A DNA stretch of 64,000 nt from Penelope pileata (lineage: Eukaryota; Chordata; Aves; Galliformes; Cracidae), in the NCBI GenBank assembly GCA_013396635.1, contig WBMW01005750.1, forward strand, positions 513,199 through 577,198, written 5' to 3'. Below, piece after piece: positions 35,201-47,299 of this stretch. Under the pieces are notes generated by a model. That model worked only from the letters and a program-made list of their open reading frames with translations, searched no databases and had not been told where the DNA came from. Position 1 is the first letter of the stretch. Every line of letters starts with the position of its first letter. The position numbers and the translations under genes were made by a program.

Positions 35201-38200
35201 ATTTGTATGGGATAAGTGGATGATCATAAATGACTTCTGTTGGAGGAAGCATTGCGTAGTACTTCTGGAAGAACAAACCCTGGAGTCTTACTAAGTAGGA
35301 TATAGTGATCACCATAACTATAGAAAATATTACTAAGCACAGATGGATTCACACAGGGCTTACGTAAAAGCTTGGAACAAAACTCTGACTGTGAAGCTTC
35401 TTGTAGTGTTAGTAACTAGAGAGAGAATTCAAAACTGTAGTTGGGAATATACATTTGATTTTAATATGACATGCCAGAAGCTATGCTTTCACACAGAACT
35501 AGCACACGTTAATTGATTAAGCTATGAGATCCACCTGTTCACCTAGAGTTAAATTTATGACTGTATTTTGAGGACTCAGACTTGAATTTCTGTGGGGGAA
35601 AAAAAGGCGATGGAGTTGTAATGATTCTGTCTCTAGGTTTACTGGAATGCTGCTTTGACGTATCTCTTAGCCTGTTTACTTCCCTGGTTTATTTTTTCAG
35701 CCTTGGTTGTGTGTCATGGTAAATAAGTGTCCTGGTCTGGATGGAAGTGCTTAAGAGACTTACGTACTCTTCGATCCACGTATGAGAACAGGTTTTTGTG
35801 CTCTGATACTTTAAAGCTACAAACTCCAGAAGCAATGCAGCACAGCATAAAATTATTGTGTTAAAATACTTGCTGTCATCCTGGTAAGGAGTAAGTCACG
35901 TAGGCTGATGCAGGAGGGCGTTGCTACAGTATTTTGGATTTCGAAATTCTAAAGCACATGCTAATACTTTTTTCCTGTCTTTTTCTAGGCTGGAGTAAAG
36001 GGAAAACTAGGCAGACTGCTCGGGATATTTGAGGTGAGCTCTTTCTTCTCCTTTTGCAAAGACTTTTTTTTTTTATTTGGTTCGTTTGGGGTTCTTGGTT
36101 GTTTGTTTTTGTTTTTTTTCTTTTGAGAGGTGATAAACTGCAGAAAGTAACTTCCACACTGCAGTCAGAATGAGGTTTTACTTGTCTGTAATTTTGCAAT
36201 GCAACTTTAGTTGCTGCTGGAAGACGCGTTAGACAGATGGTTTTCTTTAATTGCTGCATGATGTGTGCAGGTTTGAAAAAGGAAGACACTTAGAACTTTT
36301 CTGGAAAGACAGGAGTAAAAAGCAAGGAGGTTACCTCTGTCAGCTTATGTAGTTGACTGACTTTGTTCAAAACAATGTACTGGGTAGTGCTGCTAATGTG
36401 GCAAACCTGTGGAGGGAATGTGCAGATGATGATAGGAATTCTGCATTTGTCATGATTGCTAACAAAAGCTGTTGCACTTGTACTTACTGAGTGAAACTAC
36501 AGCCAGCAGGGTGGAGGTTACCAGGCCCGGTGCAATGGTTCCACTTTGGCAAAGGGATTTATTTAATAACCTTTCATCTAGGAACAAGAGTTGTGAGAAG
36601 AGCTCTAGGAAGAAGTGCACTGTACTGGGTAACTTAGAGCATACGCAGAGGATAAGCAATGAGCAGTACTGAAGGACATCTGCTGACACTAAACAGGGTG
36701 ACCAAGAATATAGCTTGGTCTCAACCTCACAATCCTCCAGCTTGCCTATCTTTTAGTGTCTCATAGAGCATTCAAATAAAACTTCAGCTTTCGCATAGCA
36801 GCTTCCCATACGTGAGTACCGGTGGCTAGTCAGTGCAAATGAGAGCCAGGGTTTGCTGGCAAGTGTTTCCTAGGGTAAGGGATTCCTGATCTTGTAGCTG
36901 TGGAACGTCTGTACTATTTACCATTTTTGTTGCTGTGAATTAAAACCTCTGCTTCTAACATTCAAGCAGAACCAGGATCGGAAGCATAGGACGTACGTTT
37001 ATGTTCTTACTGTGACGGAAATACTGGAAGACTGGGAGGATTCAGTCAATATAGGTAAACGTGTTCTCTGTCCTTGTATGTTACACTTAAAACATAGCGA
37101 GCAAATTACTTCACTTTCTGAAACAGTTCCTGTTAGTCTGCTGAAAAATCCTGATTCTTTTCTATAAAGTGAAATTATGGCAATGATGCCGTTCTTCCAA
37201 GCTTCTGTACACGTGCAACTAGAGTTGCTTCCAATGCAATGTGTTACTCATACGTTATTTTAGTTAGGCATTTTAAATACTAAGATGGAATAAACTGTGT
37301 TACTAGTTACTGGTACAGCTCTTAATTTTTAGACTGAATTTCATACTGATATTTTTTTTTCCTTAAACTGTAGGACATTTTGCTCTGTAACACTCTAGGG
37401 TGTTTTCGAAAATGTCTTTTAAAAACAATATGGAAAGTTTTTTGATTTTTTTTGCAGGAGAATCGGGGAAAAAAATATTAATCACTAATGTGTACTTTCA
37501 CCTTTTAACCATGTATTTTGGTAGTGGCAGTGCTGACCCTAAGAAGATGCCTACTTCTGTACACATAACTGTTACTTAGTGCTTGAAAGATACGGCATAT
37601 TTGTCCAGCTGAGATCTTAGTTGAGTTGGTTTCAAAAATCACATCTGACCTTGACTGATGCTCTGCCCTTTTTCAGGAGATGGTGCTTTAAGTAGAATCA
37701 CAGAACAAGTACAGAATCATAGAACAGCTGAGGTTGGAAGGGACCTTACAGATCACCTAGCTCCACCAAGTAGTGTTAACATCCATAAGCTCACAACGTT
37801 AGTCTGCCAGCGAGGGGCATGTAAGCTTGTAGGGCTGTCTTCAAAACTGTGCCCAGTTTGTTCAGGTAGAGTGAATATTTGAGGTTTGATTCTGCCAAGT
37901 TTGTGGGGAGTGCGTGTGATTAATTGCACGTCAGCATCCCTGTACAGCAGCAGTGGGTGGTCCCTTCCTTCAGAGATTGGTATCAGGGCGCAGGGAGGTG
38001 GCTTTGTTACTCCTCATACCTGGAACTGTACAGGCACCACGAGGGCGGCACTGGTCTGTTCCTGCTTAGCGCTGAGCTGCAGGGCAGAGGGGGGCATCCA
38101 GCACGGGCTGTGGCCCTTTGGGAAGGGGGATGCCCTGGTGGGGCCCTGCCTCGGTCCCCAGCAATTTACAGCCAACTCAGTAGCGTTGAAGCATAGTATC

Positions 38201-39046
38201 TGCAGCATCGTAAAGCCAAGTGAAAAGCAGAACTAACCCACTGTTCTCACAATACAAGCTTGACCTTGTCTGTAATATGTCCAGAGGCTTCTAATGCTAA
38301 AGGACTGACCTGTGTAAGTAAGGTGGTAGTAGGGCGACCTTTCCCATGTGCCTTAGAACTCATCGACATGTATCTATGGTGTAAGGTAATTATTTTTGCA
38401 AATTTACTGGCAACCTGAGTAATCCATAGTTGGATATGCTTTGAGTATGGAATCAGACAGGGCCATTCTTATCCTGTAACTTGACGCAGGCGTATTCATT
38501 CTTCAGATTGGTTCTGTGCTAGGCATGGCAGTGTAGGAGGGCAGTGTTAAGTCACTGAAATAATATTCCTTCCTGCAAGGACTGGATGTGGATTTTGTAG
38601 TGTAGGAACAGTCACATGAGCTTCTGTCCAGTACCTGCTTTCAAAGATTCTCCTGAAATGCTTTGTTGTGAACTGTTTCAGTCGGCTTGAGCGAGTCTCT
38701 TGTGTTCCCCAGTTCTTGTCCTGTCTCTTCCCTGTCTCCTGTCTGATGACTTGAACCTGTAACTGAAAAGTAACTGATCAGATAGCAACAAATGGTGCTG
38801 TTAAAAATCTAACTTTTTTTCTTTGTGGATTGTGCTCCTTCAGGAAGGAAAAGAGAGTGGTTTAAAGTAGAAGATGCCATCAAGGTCCTGCAGTGTCACA
38901 AGCCTGTTCACGCAGAGTACTTGGAAAAACTGAAACTGAGCTGTTCACCCACTAATGGAAACTCTGTGGTTCCCCCTCTTCCAGATAATAATTCCTTATA
39001 TGTCACTTCTGCACAGACTTCTGGGTTGCCCTCTACTGTGAGATAA
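29169..39046 (+). CDS. NUDT4: NUDT4: diphosphoinositol polyphosphate phosphohydrolase 2 (DIPP2), exons 2-5
   Basis: Cytosolic Nudix hydrolase that removes the beta-phosphate from inositol pyrophosphates (such as InsP7 and InsP8) and, in the family, also degrades diadenosine polyphosphates. Four coding exons are joined by GT-AG introns with matching phase: 29169-29279, 35989-36033, 36967-37054 and 38844-39046. They cover residues 34 to the C-terminus (about 180 residues in mammals). The Nudix box (G-x5-E-x7-RE-x2-EE-x-G) starts at GGGMEPEEEP in exon 2 and is completed by AGV in exon 3, so it is split by intron 2. The closest relative is NUDT3 (DIPP1), but LSCSPTNGNS, PLPDNN and the tail AQTSGLPSTVR identify NUDT4. 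Residues 1-33 are missing and probably in the gap at 16,357. No frameshift or stop disrupts the visible exons. Confidence 0.96.
29280..35988 (+). other. NUDT4: NUDT4 intron 2
   Basis: 6.7 kb, GT at 29280 and AG at 35988. Apart from the CR1 fragment at its start it is AT-rich and unrecognised. A 190-codon minus-strand open frame at 30,711-31,283 resembles no family I know. Confidence 0.85.
29313..29468 (-). mobile_element. CR1 LINE 3' fragment next to the NUDT4 exon 2 donor
   Basis: The left edge TCACAGAATGGCTCAG is the CR1 3' terminal region in reverse complement. It is followed by typical CR1 blocks: CTCCAACCCTTGCTCAAGCA, AGAGCCACCTAGAGC, GTTGCCCGGGATCTTGTCCA and CTTTCTGGGCAGCCTGTTCC. The copy is on the minus strand, 5'-truncated at about 29,468, with its 3' end facing the exon. 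Confidence 0.87.
35989..36033 (+). CDS. NUDT4: NUDT4 exon 3 (residues 71-85)
   Basis: A 45-base micro-exon, AGVKGKLGRLLGIFE. Acceptor with a strong pyrimidine tract ending CTAG at 35,985-35,988, donor GAGGTGAGC with GT at 36,034. Phase 0 at both ends. It completes the Nudix box (A71 G72 V73). Confidence 0.96.
36034..36966 (+). other. NUDT4: NUDT4 intron 3
   Basis: About 0.93 kb with a T/G-rich tract at 36,066-36,125. Nothing else recognised. It ends at a tandem acceptor, see 36,961-36,969. Confidence 0.85.
36961..36969 (+). promoter_or_regulatory. NUDT4: Tandem NAGNAG splice acceptor of NUDT4 exon 4
   Basis: The acceptor reads TTCAAGCAG before AACCAGGATCGG. Splicing after AAG (36,966) adds CAG, giving Gln86 (E-Q-N-Q-D-R). 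Splicing after CAG (36,969) gives E-N-Q-D-R. Human DIPP2 is known in alpha and beta forms that differ by exactly this glutamine, explained by choice of intron boundary. The site predicts both forms here. Confidence 0.85.
36967..37054 (+). CDS. NUDT4: NUDT4 exon 4 (residues 86-114)
   Basis: QNQDRKHRTYVYVLTVTE, then ILEDWEDSVNI and the first base of a glycine codon. Donor ATAGGTAAAC with GT at 37,055. 88 bases (phase 0 in, phase 1 out), or 85 bases if the downstream acceptor is used. Together with exon 5 it forms the beta strands of the Nudix fold beyond the catalytic helix. Confidence 0.96.
37055..38843 (+). other. NUDT4: NUDT4 intron 4
   Basis: 1.8 kb. Contains a short CR1 end at 37,694-37,770 and a GC-rich patch of unknown origin at about 37,890-38,190. 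Confidence 0.85.
37694..37770 (-). mobile_element. CR1 LINE 3' terminal fragment
   Basis: AGAATCACAGAAC then AGAATCATAGAACAGC (terminal repeats in reverse complement), followed by GAGGTTGGAAGGGACCTTA and CAGATCACCTAGCTCCACCA, the typical last bases of CR1. Minus strand, strongly truncated. Confidence 0.9.
38844..39046 (+). CDS. NUDT4: NUDT4 exon 5 (C-terminus and stop)
   Basis: Acceptor CTCCTTCAG ending at 38,843. The exon completes the split glycine and encodes RKREWFKVEDAIKVLQCHKP, then VHAEYLEKLKLSCSP and a polar tail ending LPSTVR, with TAA at 39,044-39,046. The tail differs from human NUDT4 as I recall it at several positions (for example S for G, T for A, V for T), which is expected for a bird orthologue, since the C-terminal tail is the least constrained part. 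Confidence 0.97.
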
Positions 39047-39305
39047 ACATTTGGGTTACCTTTGTATTTGTGTCATCGCAAGAGGAGACATCTTTGATTA
39101 CATGTAGGCATCTGTGTAACTGTCAGTTCTAGGTGAAAGATGTGTATGTGTCATAACGTCAAGTTTATTTGAACACGTTTTTCTTTTTTAACAATGTAAA
39201 ATAGTATTTCAGCAAACCAAAGCCATATATGGATTTTTTTAAGATGCCTTAGTAGGCCATTTTTTAAAAATGAAACTTGAGCGTATAAATTCCCATATCT
39301 GCTAA

Positions 39306-39311
39306 AATAAA
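39306..39311 (+). terminator. NUDT4: Proximal poly(A) signal candidate of NUDT4
   Basis: AATAAA 260 bases after the stop codon, followed about 20 bases on by T/G-containing sequence. Would give a short 3' UTR form. Confidence 0.5.
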
Positions 39312-40547
39312 ATGTCTATCTCGGTGTTCAGCTTATTTAAGACTTGTCAGTTTTAGTAGTTCTGCAGGAGGACTCGCTTAGAGGAAAGCTTGAGCAGCTG
39401 GTCTGATACTGAACTCTCGGTATCCACGAGTGAAGCGCTGAGAGCGTCAGGTGGCACTGCTGGGGGGCACGAGGCTGTTGAAGGCAGAGATGTGCTCAGT
39501 GTGACTACAGTCGAGCACTGAACCGTGCTGAGCCTTTAGAGAGAAAGGATACCGACACTAAGCGCTGTTTGCCTCAGTCATCCAGGAAGTTGCCTTGTCC
39601 TATGCAAACTTCATGTAACGTAGGACTAGAGCAAGGACAAAACTTCTGTCTTGCGACGACCAAAACCATTTGCCATACTTCTGTTACTTGGTCAACTGAT
39701 GAACGGTCGGAAGATGTACGTGGGAAGTGTTGTCCTTCCTCCCTGCATCCCATTGTAATGCAGATTTTCATTCAGTTCATGGAGCAGTTACACTGCAGCT
39801 ATGAACACCTGCTGACCTTCAGTGCCAGCCCTCTTAGGCAGTGTTCACGCAGCCTGCTGTCATTGGAAAATGCTTGAAGGAAAATGAGACTTACTCAGTG
39901 GGCACCCTTAGGTGACAGAGGTGCTTGTTAGCAAGCATGTGTTGAGGTGTCTGGCCCAGCAGGAGCTGGGGGTGGTACTCTTAGGCCTTGGAGACAGGTG
40001 GGTCGATACTTGCTAGTGGAGGAATAATATTCCTTTGTCTTATCCAGAGGGAATGCTGAAAGCCCCATTTTAAAGTTAGCTCTTGAATACTTCAATTTTA
40101 CTGTTTTAACATCACTTGCTTTAGCTTTTTGAAGGAAAAGCTGGCCTCCTGATAATGCGTAGCTGGAGTAGATGAGGTATAGCTGACAACTTCCCTGCTC
40201 TTCATTATTTTCTCCTCTTTTTCAGCCAAAAAAGATGAAACCTAAATCCACTGTAGGTCTTAACATGTTTTTACCGTAGGATTATTCCTTTTCTCTCTTC
40301 CTGTGTTTGTATGTGTGTATATGGCTTTCTTCTACAGGAACACAATCTAAATCATGTGAACGCCTTCATTCTGGATTTTTTCTAGGATCTAAACCCAGCT
40401 GTGTGTCCTCTCCAGCCAGACAAAGCAGAGGTGGAGGTAAAGCATTGCCCCACACGTGAAGTTTATTCTGAGTATAGCTCATTCTCTTACACAGCATCTG
40501 AACCTTTGTAAATAGCCCAAATAGTAAATAGTGAGTGTAAAATGGAA

Positions 40548-40553
40548 AATAAA
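40548..40553 (+). terminator. NUDT4: Poly(A) signal candidate of NUDT4
   Basis: AATAAA inside AATGGAAAATAAATG, 1.5 kb after the stop, in AT-rich sequence. Confidence 0.35.
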
Positions 40554-42312
40554 TGTAATTTAAACCTTTTGTTACTCAATACACAAATGGTTAACTTCTA
40601 CTTTTTTAACACAAATTGTGTAAAATGCTGCTATAAATTAAACTTTTTTGTGCTGTTACACTTTTTTAGGAAAAAAAAATGTTGCCAGAAGTTACTCCTT
40701 AGAAAACCAACCTTGTGCCATATGTAAATGCAGTGAAACTAGGGAGACAGATGCTCTGGTCTCTTAATGACGCTCTCTTTGAAGAGGCATAAATACTACT
40801 GACAAGAGGCATGAGCCCCAAAGCTGAAGACTTCTGAGACGGTGGGTAGGGTGTGTCTTTTCCATGCTGCATCTCCTGTTCCAGCTCATTTCCAGAGTAG
40901 GAGAGAACACGGCATGGGGGTATGGGAATAGCTTACCCTTGCTTTCAGTCATGAGGTGAGGGGCCAGATTCAGTGGAGTCAAAAGCAGGGTTGTGTGAGG
41001 CAAAACAGAAGAAGGCAGAGTTGAGTGGTTTCTGATCTTTGTTAGAACTCTACCCATGGTGTGGAAGGGTAGTGCCTCTGGCTCTAATGCTGCCTTTAGG
41101 AGTGAAAAATTCAGCTTTTTGGTTGCTTACCTTTGCTCACTTTGTCGTTCAGTAGTCATTTTAACACTTTAAATTGAGCAAACTTGTACAGGCTTTCTTG
41201 TAACAAGATTCTAGAGAATATGTGAAAGCTAAAACAAGGATCCAGAGTTTCAGTCCTTATTCACGAAAATGCTTCTGTCTTGGTTTCAAATTCTTGGAGT
41301 GAAACCAATCCAAGCTTGTATGAGATTTAGTGGTAATGCATGATCTTATTTTGTAACTCTTGAATTATGTATTTGATAATAATGTAAAAATGTACAGTAT
41401 TGCTGTTGCTAACAAACTCAGAGTCGATTGCCTATAAATATTTTGGTTATTTTTTGGTCACACACATTTGAGCTGTTCAGTAGTGCTGGATGGATTTCTA
41501 AGCAGCATCCATTGTATAAACCTCTTCAGTCCCTATGCAGCCTTCAGAATGAAGCTCTGTACCACAGAGCTGGACTTCTGCTGGAAGTGCTTCAGCTGTG
41601 CTACAAGGAAACAGTGCTAGTAAATGGGCAGTGGTGTGGCTCCTGCTGTAGTGAAATCTGACCCTGAGCTTAACAGGAAGGGTCTGTTTAAAAAACTCAG
41701 CTGGAAAGCTACAGGTTTCTTTCTAGTGCCTCTCAACTGAAACGTAAAGCCATGTTGTTATCCATGCATCTCTATTCAGATGGACCAAAGCTGCTGTGTA
41801 CAGAGCAGATGGGGCCTGTTCTCATGCTGTAAGTTTTGTACAACATCCACATTTGGTTCTCCAGAGGAAAAAGGGAAGAGGCATGTCAGCTGCAAACTGC
41901 AGAAAGCTGAGGTTGTACCCCTGCTTTCCCTTGTTGTCAGGTTTTGAAATTATAGTGGTATCAAAGTGAAATAGCCTTGAAGTTTAAAAACACACGGAGC
42001 CAGAAGTAAGTGGAAGAGAGGTTCTTAAACACCAAAAGAAACACTGAAGTACTGCACAGAGGCTGTTAAAGTGGAAAATCTGATTTTGGTGCTTACTGCA
42101 CCCTGACTTAACCTTTCAGTGGTCTGTTAACAATGTGCTGTAAAAAAAAAACAAAACTTGGTTTACTTACCAATATGGTTTGTGAAATGAAAACAGAAGG
42201 GTGGGAGGGGAGGGGGGAGCAAAATAAGTTGTAAACATTTTGACCTGCTTGCATGGATTTTCTTTAAAGATTGATGTAAGAATTTTGACTTTTTATATTT
42301 GAGAAATACCAG

Positions 42313-42318
42313 AATAAA
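42313..42318 (+). terminator. NUDT4: Poly(A) signal candidate of NUDT4
   Basis: AATAAA inside ACCAGAATAAAATC, 3.3 kb after the stop. Confidence 0.35.
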
Positions 42319-43349
42319 ATCTAAATTAGTCCTGTGGATGATGTAATCATTCCATCTCAAACACTGCAACTGATATCCCATTGGAAAGATGCGTGTGGGT
42401 TTCATATGGTTTTCCCTACTTCCTGCCTCAGAACAACACATCTAAACTCAAACACAGCAGCAGCAAGCACATCCCTGCTTGCGGCAGGGAGGTGGGCATG
42501 AGCTGAGCACCACAGCCCCTGAATCAGCAGCACCTGCCATTTGGAGGTGGTTTAGAAGAGCAGTGGCCACTGAGAGACTGGTGCATGGCCAGCTGCTGTC
42601 TGCCTGATGGCCCACACTGAACTTGCCCAGCTGTCAGCAATAGCTTTGTTTCCCAGCAACTTTCCCTCATTGTCCATCAGAATGAGTGGTAACAGATAGT
42701 GTTAAGAAGCATGGACAGAAGAGCAGGCCCATGGCCAAAGACACCATCACCTCCTTACATCCTTCCCCAGCGCTTACCTGTGGCCTGATCCCTCCTGCTA
42801 CAAATTCCTTTGTAACAAACTCCTAAGGTCCTTTTTGCTGCCCTTCAAATTAATTCTGAAAACTTGCCTGCGTTCTGGGTATGCCACGAGCAGGCTGACA
42901 TTCAGAGCACCTGGCAGTAGCACTGCAGTCGCTTCACTGTCACATCCTCACAGGATTAGCCTGCCTCTCGTGTAAAGAATGTGAGGCCACTGATGTCCCT
43001 CCATGAATTTGTTGGTAGCCATCCTAAGCTTTCAGTGCTACCTGGAATAAAAGCAGCTGCTAGGAAGGAAAACCACAGCATCTGTGCTTCTGAAGGGACA
43101 GCAGATTGTCAGGCTGAGGTTAGTGTGTCTGCTACAGCAAGCAACAACGGAACATCTCACATGAAACTCCTGGATTTGCGCTGACCTTGCAGGTGTGACT
43201 ACAGAAGTCACATATCTGGACAGATATCCACACAGATGAGGCCTAAGGCAAACAGATTCCTTCACAGCTCCTGAGAGGACCCAGCCTGTACAGCAGAGCT
43301 TGAAATAATTCTGTGGAAGTCTTTTCAGGGAAGTAAGTATCCCATGTTA

Positions 43350-43355
43350 AATAAA
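43350..43355 (+). terminator. NUDT4: Distal poly(A) signal candidate of NUDT4
   Basis: AATAAA inside CATGTTAAATAAACATATCC, the last plus-strand hexamer I noted before the UBE2N signal at 43,908. Confidence 0.35.
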
Positions 43356-43907
43356 CATATCCTTACACATACATAACGTATTATTCTCTTTCCCAACATG
43401 GCTCATCCTGCAGGAGTGTTCAGCTAACAGTTGCCACCACCATTAGATACTTGCTGTTATGTCTTCCTGCAGGCTTCGACAGGAAGGTGGTGATACACAG
43501 TATCAAAACCCATTACAGCAGCCCTGATTATTAGCTACCAGCTGTGCTCATGCTCTGAGGTGGCTCAGCAACCCCTAACACATCTGCCCCTTTGACTGCA
43601 CCATGGTGTCCAAACCGTGCACTTTTTGTCACAGAAGTCTAGTGCTGAACCAGGCAGATGGAAACGGGCAAAGCTCTCAGCTCGTGCACCAGAGCAGTCC
43701 TCTGATGAGTTTAGGACCAAAGCATTGCTCTCATCTCCCCGTAGAAAAGAAAAAAACAGCAATCAGAAGTGATTTACAAGAGCAGTTACCAGTTGTCTTC
43801 CTTATTCTAACAGCTGTTAGGACCTGTTAAGTCATATGGCACAGTGGTGGCAGCCCACCGCCGTTAAATGAAGCTCGGTGTCCATGCAAGGAATAATCAC
43901 TCTTCCT

Positions 43908-43913
43908 TTTATT
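43908..43913 (-). terminator. UBE2N: Distal poly(A) signal candidate of UBE2N
   Basis: TTTATT on the + strand gives AATAAA on the minus strand, followed by AAGG and, beyond, G/T-containing sequence. It would give a UBE2N 3' UTR of about 3.5 kb. Confidence 0.4.
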
Positions 43914-44606
43914 TCAGCGTCACATTACAGTCAAGACATGTTATTGACAAAACCTACCAGACACGGTACTTTAAAAGTAACCCTCAAAAAGATCCCACAG
44001 AACGTACATGAATTGAGATGTCACAATTTTTTACGTTACTAGTCCATTAAGATGTTTCACAACATTCTCCGTGTTGGAAATACAGCCGCGAAAGCTACAG
44101 CAGCAACATTTCACTTGCTTTAAACTAAGGTCAGCTACCACACAGAACTGTTCCGTCAGTTCCCAGCAATAACACACTTCATACCCATGAAAGCACGTGG
44201 CCCAATGTTAAGAGACAACCAGTGAATATTTATGCAAACCCAAAGCCTCCCAAAGCCGCCTCTCTTGAGGCAGAGGAAATTACCCCACCTGTGTTCTGTG
44301 TGTCTGGTTTTAGAGGCTGTTTGATAACCCAAGCTCCACAGCTGCCGTCGCTGTCCAGAAGCTACCAGGACACAGCGTCAGTGCTCTCGGGGAGGGTCTC
44401 GGGACATGGGACAGATAGCACCAGCCATGCTGGAGGAAACCCACTGATGGGAAATTCACTGTAAGGTTACCCAACAGCCATCCGTTAGAAGGGGAGCAAA
44501 ACCTAACACTGCCTGCGAGAGCTGCACTTGCTGACCAGCTGCAGAGGCCGATGTGACAGAGGTAACCCCAAGTTTCAGATAACACCTATAAATGTACACC
44601 TGCTTA

Positions 44607-44607
44607 N
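44607..44607. other. Single ambiguous base (N)
   Basis: Lone N in the presumed UBE2N 3' UTR. Flanks are not duplicated. Confidence 0.9.
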
Positions 44608-47293
44608 TAACAACTGGCTTCAGTCTGGCTTTAGTGGAAAAGTCTCACACACTCTCCAACATAAGATAGAATGAACTTTCCGGCTTCACTTCATGCACAG
44701 CTCTTAAATCATGTTCATATGATACATATATGATGCCAAATTGAAAAAGATTAAAATAAGCCTGAACAGATCCCACAACAAACAGGAATTTTAGTTTTCA
44801 AGAAGATTAAAGTTTCCTTTCATTACAACCATCACTTGAAAACACTCAGAATAGTTTTGAAATACAGTATTTTACTTGACTTTCTATACCATTAACTTCA
44901 GATATACCATTAGTACCAACTCATACATTCAAACTCCAACAGCATGGACTTCATTAAGTCTCCAATTTGGTGAGATACTAAAAATAACAACAATAATAAC
45001 ACGGTAACCCAGACACACACTAGTTACTGTGCACTCAAACTGTTCTATAATCCACACAATTCAGTCACAAGCAAATGGGGGCAGAGGATTTTTTCTCTTA
45101 ATACATTGATAGTAGTCCATCAGGAACTCACTGGGAGCTGTAATTACATTCTCCCATCAGCTGCCAGCTCTGGCCAAGGTTTAAGCCCTGCACCGACAGC
45201 CACCCACTCACCTGCTCAACAGCCTGGGTCTCCCTCGGTTCATCCCACCTGGTTTTAAGCTGAACTTTGTTTAGCACCAGTTCAGAACCTGCTTCTCTGC
45301 TGAAGGAAGGGAAAGCCAGGTTGGAAGGGGGATGCCCAGGTGGGTCTGGTGCTTTTGGCAGCATCACTCCTCCTCGGACTGGAGAGCAGAGGCAAGCCCT
45401 GCACACCAGGGAGCGCCCATTTCAAAGCTTTAAGAGGCAGGTGAAGGGAATCAGGGCGTACCCCACCTTCACGCTTCTCAGCTGCCTGCCGAAACAGTTG
45501 CCGGTGTTAATAGCACACAGGGGATAGGTGCCAGCTAAGCCCAAGCAGGTTTCCATTTGTAACAAGAAGGTCAGGCTAAGGGCACTTACCCATTCCGAAG
45601 AACAACCTGTTACAAGCCCTGAATGCAACTTTGGTTTACATTCAACATAGAAACTACTTCTAGAACAGTTTGGAAGGTTTTGTTAGTTTTTATAGCTCAG
45701 TATCATTAAGTCCAATTCTGAACCAAGCTTCAACCATGCTTGAAGTACTTTGGGGAAAATACCAGTTCCTAACCACTGAAAGCACTGGCTGTTTAGAAAA
45801 AAAAAAACAGTTTTAATAGATACTCCTCATCTAATGTAAGAGCACAATGAATACACCACATGTTACAGAAATTCCAAATGATGCCAGAGTAAGAGGTGTA
45901 AGAGGGAGGAGAATACCAACAGACCATGTACTCATAACCCCAAACCACTGACAGCACTCCCCACTGCAACCACAGCCAGCTGTCATCTATAAGCTTCAGG
46001 TGGCCTTGCCAGGAGCTCTGAAGACTTTATCTGAGGGGTGGGGCTAATAGGGGAAGAGAACAGGGGTACAGGAAGTTAAGGGAAGTGGTAAGGTGGGTTC
46101 CCAGGAAAGACACTAGACTCTCAGACAAGACGCACATGCTCAAAACCAAGGATGAGGACAAAGGGTCCCATCAGAACGTCCTTCCCTCCAACAAGGCAGA
46201 CTGGTTGTTCACGCAAGCAGCGCAACAAGGCCTGTGGGTGCAGCAGTGGCACGAGGCGCTGGCTGGAAGTGGGTAAGCAAACATCCGTCGATACACGAGC
46301 TGGCTGCAGCTGGCACCGTTCACATTTATAGAGGACAGGGATGGAGTTAGAAGTGTGTAGCCTAACAGCTGACGACAAGCAAGGACACGACATGGATACT
46401 CACAATCAGTGCTGCCATTTGCTCTCAACCTCCTGCTTGACCGCACCTGATTGCCATGAAAATGCAAATCACTGTACTACTGAAATGACCATTACAACGG
46501 TAACAGATTTTTTTTCCTCTCCCAAAGTATTTTGTATTAAATTGGGCAGGTAAGATCACCCACATAACACAAGCTAATTACAAAAAAAAAAAGTCAGCAT
46601 ACAGGAGCAAAAAGAAAAAAAAAATCTTGTGAATTCCACCTCTTTAATCTATCAGACTGGTGAAGACAACCTGTCAATTTTGGCTTCATTTTTTTTTCCA
46701 ATATGATTGTCACATTAGAGAAATGAAAACACAGCAAAATAAACTGTACAAAGGCGAAGTAGAATAACAAAAAATATTTTACTAAAACATAAGATTTACA
46801 GGAGATTTTCCAGACAAGCCATACAAAATGGTCACAAGCTTTTTCTTGGAGGGATTTCTCTACACTTGACAGCAGAATCACAATATTATTAGTGAAGGTG
46901 ATGGATGTTTGTTTAATGTTCCCACTTTTTGTTCAAACAATGAAGCTTGTCCATCTACAGCGTCTAAGTTAGACTGGGCTAGAGGGAATATTCTAAAGTA
47001 TAACTGGTTAGCTGCTTTTATCAATGCAATTAGCATCACCATAAAAAGGGAGGAGGAGCCCACAAAATTAAAACAAAAAGCCCCGCAGCTAACCCTGCCT
47101 ACCTTCATTCACAGTGCTTATACTGAAACCACGATGGGATTAAAAGCAGAGATGTGCTGCTGCTTTTAAACAATTTCACAACGATCCAGATGATACTTCT
47201 AGCCTCTGCTCATGCGTTACAATAGTGAATTAGGACAAGACACAGATTTGCTAATGTGCATTTAATCACCAAAGGACTGGAGATGTCTGGGCT

Positions 47294-47299
47294 TTTATT
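47294..47299 (-). terminator. UBE2N: Proximal poly(A) signal candidate of UBE2N
   Basis: AATAAA on the minus strand about 100 bases after the UBE2N stop codon. Confidence 0.45.

Larger units (their letters stand above)
39047..43370 (+). other. NUDT4: NUDT4 3' untranslated region (extent inferred)
   Basis: No further coding signal on the + strand after the stop. Several AATAAA hexamers are spread along it (39,306; 40,548; 42,313; 43,350), consistent with alternative polyadenylation. Mammalian NUDT4 has, as far as I recall, a long 3' UTR. The distal end is a guess based on the last hexamer before the UBE2N side. Confidence 0.5.
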
